Position numbers and translations under genes: made by a program
Part shown: positions 6,341-10,759 of the stretch, in pieces
Numbering within the stretch: position 1 is the first letter of the stretch
Layout: the number at the start of each line of letters is the position of its first letter
The notes under the pieces: generated by a model
The model's database searches: none
What the model saw: the letters and a program-made list of their open reading frames with translations, nothing else
What the model was told of the DNA's origin: nothing
NCBI GenBank assembly: GCA_021153185.1
Contig: JAGKTY010000053.1
Location: 1 to 10,759 of the forward strand
Length of the DNA stretch: 10,759 bases
Source of the DNA: Lachnospiraceae bacterium
GTDB lineage: Bacteria > Bacillota > Clostridia > Lachnospirales > Lachnospiraceae
Direction: 5' to 3'

Positions 6341-8440
6341 ATGAGTATGACAGTTCCAGAGATGTATGGAAGTTTGGTTTTTAATGATAAGGTTATGAGG
6401 GATAAACTCCCAAAGGACGTTTATAAGGCACTGAGAAAAACAATTAATACAAATACACATTTAGAGCTTGATGTGGCAAATGCAGTTGCTATTGCGATGA
6501 AAGAATGGGCCGTTGATCATGGTGCAACACATTTCACGCATTGGTTCCAGCCGATGACCGGATTTACTGCTGAGAAACACGACAGCTTTATTTCCCCGGT
6601 AGATGGCGGACAGATCATCATGGAGTTTTCCGGCAAAGAGCTTGTAAAAGGTGAGCCGGATGCTTCAAGTTTCCCTTCAGGCGGTCTTCGTGCTACATTT
6701 GAGGCAAGAGGATATACCGCATGGGATCCTACTTCACCGGCATTTATCAAAGACGGAACATTATACATACCAACAGCGTTCTGTTCTTACAGTGGTGAAG
6801 CGCTCGATAAGAAAACACCGCTTCTGCGTTCGATGGAAGCACTCAATAGAGAGGCAACAAAGGTTTTACATGTTCTTGGCAATACAGACGTAAGCAGTGT
6901 CACAACGACTGTAGGACCTGAGCAGGAATACTTCTTGGTAGAAAAAGAAGCATTCAAAAAGAGAAGGGATTTGGTCTTCACAGGAAGAACCTTACTTGGT
7001 GCGATGCCGCCAAAAGGACAGGAGATGGAAGATCATTACTTCGGTACATTGAAAACAAGAGTTGCAGCATACATGCATGAACTCGATGAGGAGCTTTGGA
7101 AGCTGGGCATTCCTGCCAAAACAAAACACAATGAAGTTGCTCCTAGCCAGCATGAGCTTGCACCGGTTTTTGACACAACAAACGTTGCAGTCGATCACAA
7201 CCAGCTCACAATGGATGTGATGAGAAAGGTTGCAGAAAAGCATGGATTTGTGTGCCTGCTTCATGAGAAACCATTCGATGGAATCAACGGATCAGGTAAG
7301 CACAACAACTGGTCAATGACAACAGATACCGGTGTCAACCTGTTAGACCCTGGAAAAACACCGGCTGAGAATGTACAGTTCCTTGTGTTCTTAATGGCAG
7401 TCATTACAGCGGTTGATAAATATGCAGATTTGATGAGATTATCTGTTGCAAGTGCAGGAAATGATCACAGACTTGGCGCAAACGAGGCACCACCTGCAAT
7501 TATCTCAATTTTCCTCGGCGATGAGCTGACAGCAGTTCTTGATTCGATTGAGAACGATACATTCTTTGGAAAACAGGCAAATGTGCAGATGGAGATTGGT
7601 GCTTCTGTTTTACCACATTTTGCAAAAGATACAACAGACCGAAACAGAACTTCACCATTTGCATTTACAGGAAACAAATTCGAGTTCCGTTCTCTTGGTT
7701 CTTCCCTTTCTGTATCAGGACCAAACGTCGTATTAAATACAGCAGTTGCTGAGGCACTCAGCGAGTTTTATGAGGTTTTAAAAGACGTTGCGCCTGAAAA
7801 GATGGATGAAACAGTGCATGAGCTGTTAAAGAATGCAATCAAAGAGCATAAGAGAGTTATTTTCAACGGAAACGGTTATACAGATGAGTGGGTAGCTGAG
7901 GCAGAGAAGAGAGGACTTTACAACTACAAATCAACGCCGGATGTACTCCCTGTATTTATCGAGGATAAAAACGTTGCTCTCTTTACAAAACACCATATCT
8001 TTACAGAGAGCGAAATCAAGTCAAGATACGAAATCTTACTTGAGAACTATGCGAAGACAATTCATGTGGAAGCAAAGACAATGCTCGATATGGTAAATCA
8101 CCAGTTTATGCCGGCATTGACCAAAACAATGGATGATATTTTGACAGTTGCATCAAAGAAAAAGGATTTTGATCTGACACTTTCTGTTAAGACAGAAAAA
8201 GCATTGCTTGTGAAACTCTCAGCAGCGTACGATGCCATTTATGATGCAGTGGAGAAGCTTGAGAAAGATACAAAGCATGCAGAGGAGATGGAAGACGAAC
8301 TTGCACTTGCGAAGTTCTATCAGGAGACAATTCTTGCTGATATGAACGAAGTAAGAGGATATGCGGATGAAGCAGAAGGTCTGATTCCAAAAGAGAACTT
8401 ACCATATCCTGATTATGCAGACATGTTATTCTATGTATAA
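6341..8440 (+). CDS. glnN: Glutamine synthetase type III
   Basis: This cytoplasmic enzyme makes glutamine from glutamate, ammonia and ATP. The 699-aa length and sequence are those of the large GSIII class found in Bacteroidota and some Clostridia, not the 440-470 aa GSI. Recognisable motifs are THFTHWFQPMTGFTAEKHDSF (start at residue 63), VGPEQEYFLV with metal-binding acidic residues (191-200), KHNEVAPSQHE (262-272), NGSGKHNNWSM with the ATP/metal site His (316-326) and GNDHRLGANEAPPAI (373-387). The long C-terminal extension is helical and rich in charged residues. The ATG is well placed after AAAGGAG (6327-6333). The gene has its own promoter and leader hairpin and is followed by another hairpin, so it is probably transcribed alone. 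It supplies the glutamine used by its neighbours PurF, PyrG and GltB. Confidence 0.97.
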   Translation: MSMTVPEMYGSLVFNDKVMRDKLPKDVYKALRKTINTNTHLELDVANAVAIAMKEWAVDHGATHFTHWFQPMTGFTAEKHDSFISPVDGGQIIMEFSGKELVKGEPDASSFPSGGLRATFEARGYTAWDPTSPAFIKDGTLYIPTAFCSYSGEALDKKTPLLRSMEALNREATKVLHVLGNTDVSSVTTTVGPEQEYFLVEKEAFKKRRDLVFTGRTLLGAMPPKGQEMEDHYFGTLKTRVAAYMHELDEELWKLGIPAKTKHNEVAPSQHELAPVFDTTNVAVDHNQLTMDVMRKVAEKHGFVCLLHEKPFDGINGSGKHNNWSMTTDTGVNLLDPGKTPAENVQFLVFLMAVITAVDKYADLMRLSVASAGNDHRLGANEAPPAIISIFLGDELTAVLDSIENDTFFGKQANVQMEIGASVLPHFAKDTTDRNRTSPFAFTGNKFEFRSLGSSLSVSGPNVVLNTAVAEALSEFYEVLKDVAPEKMDETVHELLKNAIKEHKRVIFNGNGYTDEWVAEAEKRGLYNYKSTPDVLPVFIEDKNVALFTKHHIFTESEIKSRYEILLENYAKTIHVEAKTMLDMVNHQFMPALTKTMDDILTVASKKKDFDLTLSVKTEKALLVKLSAAYDAIYDAVEKLEKDTKHAEEMEDELALAKFYQETILADMNEVRGYADEAEGLIPKENLPYPDYADMLFYV

Positions 8441-8460
8441 AGAAAAGAATAGATAACGCA

Positions 8461-8496
8461 AAGGCGCGTTCCCAAGGGGAACGTGCCTTGATTTTT
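8461..8496 (+). terminator. Repeated hairpin copy 3, terminator after glnN
   Basis: AAGGCGCGTTCCC (8461-8473) pairs with GGGAACGTGCCTT (8477-8489) through 13 base pairs around the loop AAG, followed by a T-rich tract (8488-8496). The outer half matches the copies before purF and glnN, with the G-U pair in the same place. The inner half differs on both arms so that pairing is kept. No good promoter lies just before this copy, so it looks like a plain terminator of glnN. Confidence 0.85.
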
Positions 8497-8571
8497 AAGT
8501 AAGCTGTATGAATGATGCAGTCAAAATAGAAAAACAAAATCGTTTCACGGAGAGATGGTTGCTCTTGGTGA

Positions 8572-8595
8572 ATTGTTGCGTTTTATAGAAACAAT
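8572..8595 (+). promoter_or_regulatory. Short dyad in the pyrG leader
   Basis: ATTGTT (8572-8577) and AACAAT (8590-8595) are inverted repeats with a 12-base spacer that contains the -10-like TATAGA (8584-8589). No convincing -35 box lies 17 bases upstream. It could be an operator or a small hairpin ahead of pyrG. The rest of 8497-8604 shows nothing I can assign, and I do not see the initial G-run leader of Bacillus-type pyrG attenuation. Confidence 0.25.
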
Positions 8596-8616
8596 ACATT
8601 TGGAATGGAGAATTCT

Positions 8617-10224
8617 ATGATTAAGTACGTATTTGTGACAGGTGGTGTTGTATCCGGACTGGGAAAAGGAATTACAGCGGCTTCGCTTGGCAGATTACTA
8701 AAGGCACGGGGCTATCATGTAACAATGCAAAAATTTGATCCATATATCAACATGGACCCGGGAACAATGAATCCAATACAGCATGGAGAAGTGTTTGTGA
8801 CAGATGATGGCACAGAGACAGATTTGGATTTGGGGCATTATGAGCGGTTTATCAATGAAAATCTGGATTTCAACTCAAATGTCACTACCGGAAAAATATA
8901 TTGGTCAGTGCTAAATAAAGAAAGACGCGGAGAATATGAGGGAAAGACGGTTCAGGTCATTCCGCATATTACGAATGAAATCAAGTCCAGATTTTACCAC
9001 GCCAAAAGCGAAGAGGAAGATACCATTTCAATCATTGAAGTCGGCGGTACTGTTGGTGACATTGAAAGTCAGCCATTCCTGGAAGCAATCAGGCAGTTTC
9101 AAGCCGAGGTTGGAAGAGAGAATGCAATTATGATTCATGTGACACTCATTCCGTATCTGAAGGCGTCCGGTGAGATGAAAACAAAACCGACGCAGATGAG
9201 TGTGAAGAGCTTGCAGAGTATGGGAATCTGGCCGGATATTTTGGTTTGCCGGTCTGACTACCCGGTAGATGATGATATGCGTGAGAAAATTGCACTGTTT
9301 TGTAATGTGCCAAAGGAGAGGGTGTTACAAAATCTCGACGCCAAATCGTTATACGAGGTCCCGCTCATGATGGAAGATGAACACCTTGCAGAGGTTGTTT
9401 GTAAATGCTTAAATGTGCCGTGTCCCGAGCCGGATTTGAAAAAGTGGAAGCAGATGGTTGAAGATTTCCAAAACCCAAAGACGAGCGTTTCCATTGCGAT
9501 TGTCGGAAAATATGTAGAGCTTCACGACGCGTACCTAAGTGTGGTTGAGGCACTTAAGCATGGCGGAATTGCACACAAAGCAAAAGTGGACATCGAGTGG
9601 ATTGATGCCGAAAAGTTAACCGATGATAACTTAGATGACTATTTTGAGAATGTAGATGGCATTTTGGTGCCGGGCGGATTTGGAAACCGCGGCACGGAAG
9701 GCAAGATTTTGGCAGCGAAGTATGCAAGAGTTCACAAAATGCCATATTTGGGCATTTGCCTTGGAATGCAATTGGCAATTGTGGAATTTGCAAGAAATGT
9801 TTGTAAACTTCCGGATGCAGCGAGCATTGAACTGTGTCCGGACACCAAAAATCCTGTGATTTGTCTTTTGGACAATCACACAAAGGATGAAAATCTGGGC
9901 GGAACGCTTCGCCTTGGTGCATACCCTTGTATTTTACAGGAAAACACCAAAGCGTTTGCATTATATGGATGTAAGAGTATCTCGGAACGTCATAGACATC
10001 GTTATGAAGTCAATAATGAATACCGTGATATGCTATCGAAGAACGGAATGGTTCTTTCCGGGCTGTCACCGGACGGTCGCATTGTGGAAATGATTGAATT
10101 AAGTGACCATCCATTTTATGTGGCGACACAGGCCCATCCTGAATTCAAATCAAGACCGGATGCACCACATCCATTGTTTGCAGGCTTAATTGAAGCGGCA
10201 CTAAAAGAGAAAGGGGATAAATAG
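8617..10224 (+). CDS. pyrG: CTP synthase (glutamine hydrolysing)
   Basis: This cytoplasmic enzyme converts UTP to CTP using ATP and glutamine amide nitrogen, the last step of pyrimidine nucleotide synthesis. I chose the ATG at 8617 (535 aa): GGAG at 8607-8610 is ideally spaced, and MIKYVFVTGGVVSGLGKG matches the usual N-terminus. An ATG at 8605 would add four residues but has a weak ribosome site. Numbered from 8617, the synthetase domain has the P-loop SGLGKG (13-18) and spans about 1-270. A GATase1 domain follows, with PGGFG (352-356), the nucleophile Cys381 in GICLGMQ, and the His507/Glu509 pair in HPEF. Length and motifs are normal. Its stop codon is 2 bases from the gltB start, so the two are surely co-transcribed. 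Confidence 0.97.
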   Translation: MIKYVFVTGGVVSGLGKGITAASLGRLLKARGYHVTMQKFDPYINMDPGTMNPIQHGEVFVTDDGTETDLDLGHYERFINENLDFNSNVTTGKIYWSVLNKERRGEYEGKTVQVIPHITNEIKSRFYHAKSEEEDTISIIEVGGTVGDIESQPFLEAIRQFQAEVGRENAIMIHVTLIPYLKASGEMKTKPTQMSVKSLQSMGIWPDILVCRSDYPVDDDMREKIALFCNVPKERVLQNLDAKSLYEVPLMMEDEHLAEVVCKCLNVPCPEPDLKKWKQMVEDFQNPKTSVSIAIVGKYVELHDAYLSVVEALKHGGIAHKAKVDIEWIDAEKLTDDNLDDYFENVDGILVPGGFGNRGTEGKILAAKYARVHKMPYLGICLGMQLAIVEFARNVCKLPDAASIELCPDTKNPVICLLDNHTKDENLGGTLRLGAYPCILQENTKAFALYGCKSISERHRHRYEVNNEYRDMLSKNGMVLSGLSPDGRIVEMIELSDHPFYVATQAHPEFKSRPDAPHPLFAGLIEAALKEKGDK

Positions 10225-10226
10225 GG

Positions 10227-10759
10227 ATGAATCAAGTGGAAAGCAATCAAGAATTAAAAAGAAATTTATACGATCCATCGTTTGAACACGACAACTGCGG
10301 TATTGGAGCAATTGTCAATATTTACGGTAAAAAAAGTCATGCTGTTGTTGCGGATGCCTTAAGCATCGTAGAAAATCTGGAGCACAGAGCCGGTAAAGAC
10401 GCAGAAGGAAAAACAGGTGACGGTGTCGGTATTCTGACACAGATTCCGCACAAATTTTTCAAAAAGGTTTGTGCGGAGGAAGGCATCAAGCTAAAAGGCG
10501 AGAGAAGCTATGGTGTCGGTATGTTTTTCTTCCCGCAAAATGAGCTGGAAAGAAGACAGGCCATGAAGATGTTTGAAGTGATTGTAAATAAGGAGAAATT
10601 AACGTTTCTCGGATGGAGAAAGGTGCCTGTCATTGAAGCTGTGCTCGGAAATAAAGCACTCGAGAGTTGTCCGCACATCTATCAGGCATTTATTGAGCGT
10701 CCGGCAGATTTGGAGGATGATCTTGCGTTCGATAGGAAACTTTATATTGTCAGACGTGT
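10227..10759 (+). CDS. gltB: Glutamate synthase large subunit, 5' part (runs off the window)
   Basis: This is the N-terminal part of the large GOGAT subunit, with 177 complete codons visible and no stop. The enzyme transfers the glutamine amide to 2-oxoglutarate, giving two glutamates, and forms the GS-GOGAT cycle with glutamine synthetase. The glutaminase nucleophile is Cys24 in HDNCGIGA, after a 23-residue propeptide that should be cleaved. LEHRAGKDAEGKTGDGVGIL (start near residue 51) is the family's glutaminase motif. The start follows the pyrG stop codon by 2 bases; the GGGG in the last codons of pyrG (10213-10216) is the likely ribosome site, so translation is coupled. The FMN, Fe-S and alpha-helix domains lie outside the window. 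The small subunit is not visible. Confidence 0.93.
   Translation, partial: MNQVESNQELKRNLYDPSFEHDNCGIGAIVNIYGKKSHAVVADALSIVENLEHRAGKDAEGKTGDGVGILTQIPHKFFKKVCAEEGIKLKGERSYGVGMFFFPQNELERRQAMKMFEVIVNKEKLTFLGWRKVPVIEAVLGNKALESCPHIYQAFIERPADLEDDLAFDRKLYIVRR

Noticed and set aside
8488..8516. TTGATT-17-AATGAT as a pyrG promoter
   Set aside because: Both boxes match only four of six consensus bases and the -35 falls in the T tract of the terminator, so support is too weak.
4630..8537. Minus-strand open frames over 4630-4818, 6047-6460 and 8187-8537, two of them sharing a peptide like KGTLGxTQSAFA
   Set aside because: The shared peptide comes from reading the repeated hairpin backwards. The frames overlap well-supported + strand genes, and I saw no support for them as real genes.

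Overview
The window fits a low-to-moderate GC Clostridia genome, most likely Lachnospiraceae. Supporting signs are strong AGGAGG-type ribosome binding sites, ATG starts, a type III glutamine synthetase, and a PurF with a Bacillus-type propeptide and Fe-S cysteines. This is inferred from protein character; no rRNA or other marker is present. All genes lie on the + strand. I see no tRNA, rRNA, CRISPR, insertion sequence or phage gene.

Layout. Positions 1-276 hold the 3' end of a class-I glutamine amidotransferase-like hydrolase (peptidase C26, gamma-glutamyl-GABA hydrolase type). Positions 307-2735 encode a polar amino acid ABC importer, probably for glutamine: lipoprotein, permease and ATPase, with an intrinsic terminator between the lipoprotein and permease genes. 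Positions 2745-4603 hold two tightly coupled genes: a cytidylate-kinase-like protein, and an unusual fusion of a FUSC/ArAE-type membrane domain to a HAD (Cof-type) domain that has lost its catalytic residues. Then follow purF (4733-6112), glnN (6341-8440), pyrG (8617-10224) and the start of gltB (10227 to the window end).

The genes share one theme. The importer probably brings glutamine in and GlnN makes it. PurF, CTP synthase and glutamate synthase each spend its amide nitrogen, and the first gene belongs to the same glutaminase-like fold. The region reads as a glutamine and nucleotide nitrogen neighbourhood, cut into several transcription units by hairpins.

The most interesting non-coding signal is a repeated hairpin, with 5' arm beginning AAAGGCGC, found before purF, before glnN and after glnN. 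In the first two cases a good sigma-A-type promoter with a 17-bp spacer lies just upstream of the hairpin, so the hairpin would sit at the extreme 5' end of the purF and glnN mRNAs. That suggests attenuation, a shared leader element, or a short released RNA. The most interesting protein is the membrane-anchored pseudo-HAD.
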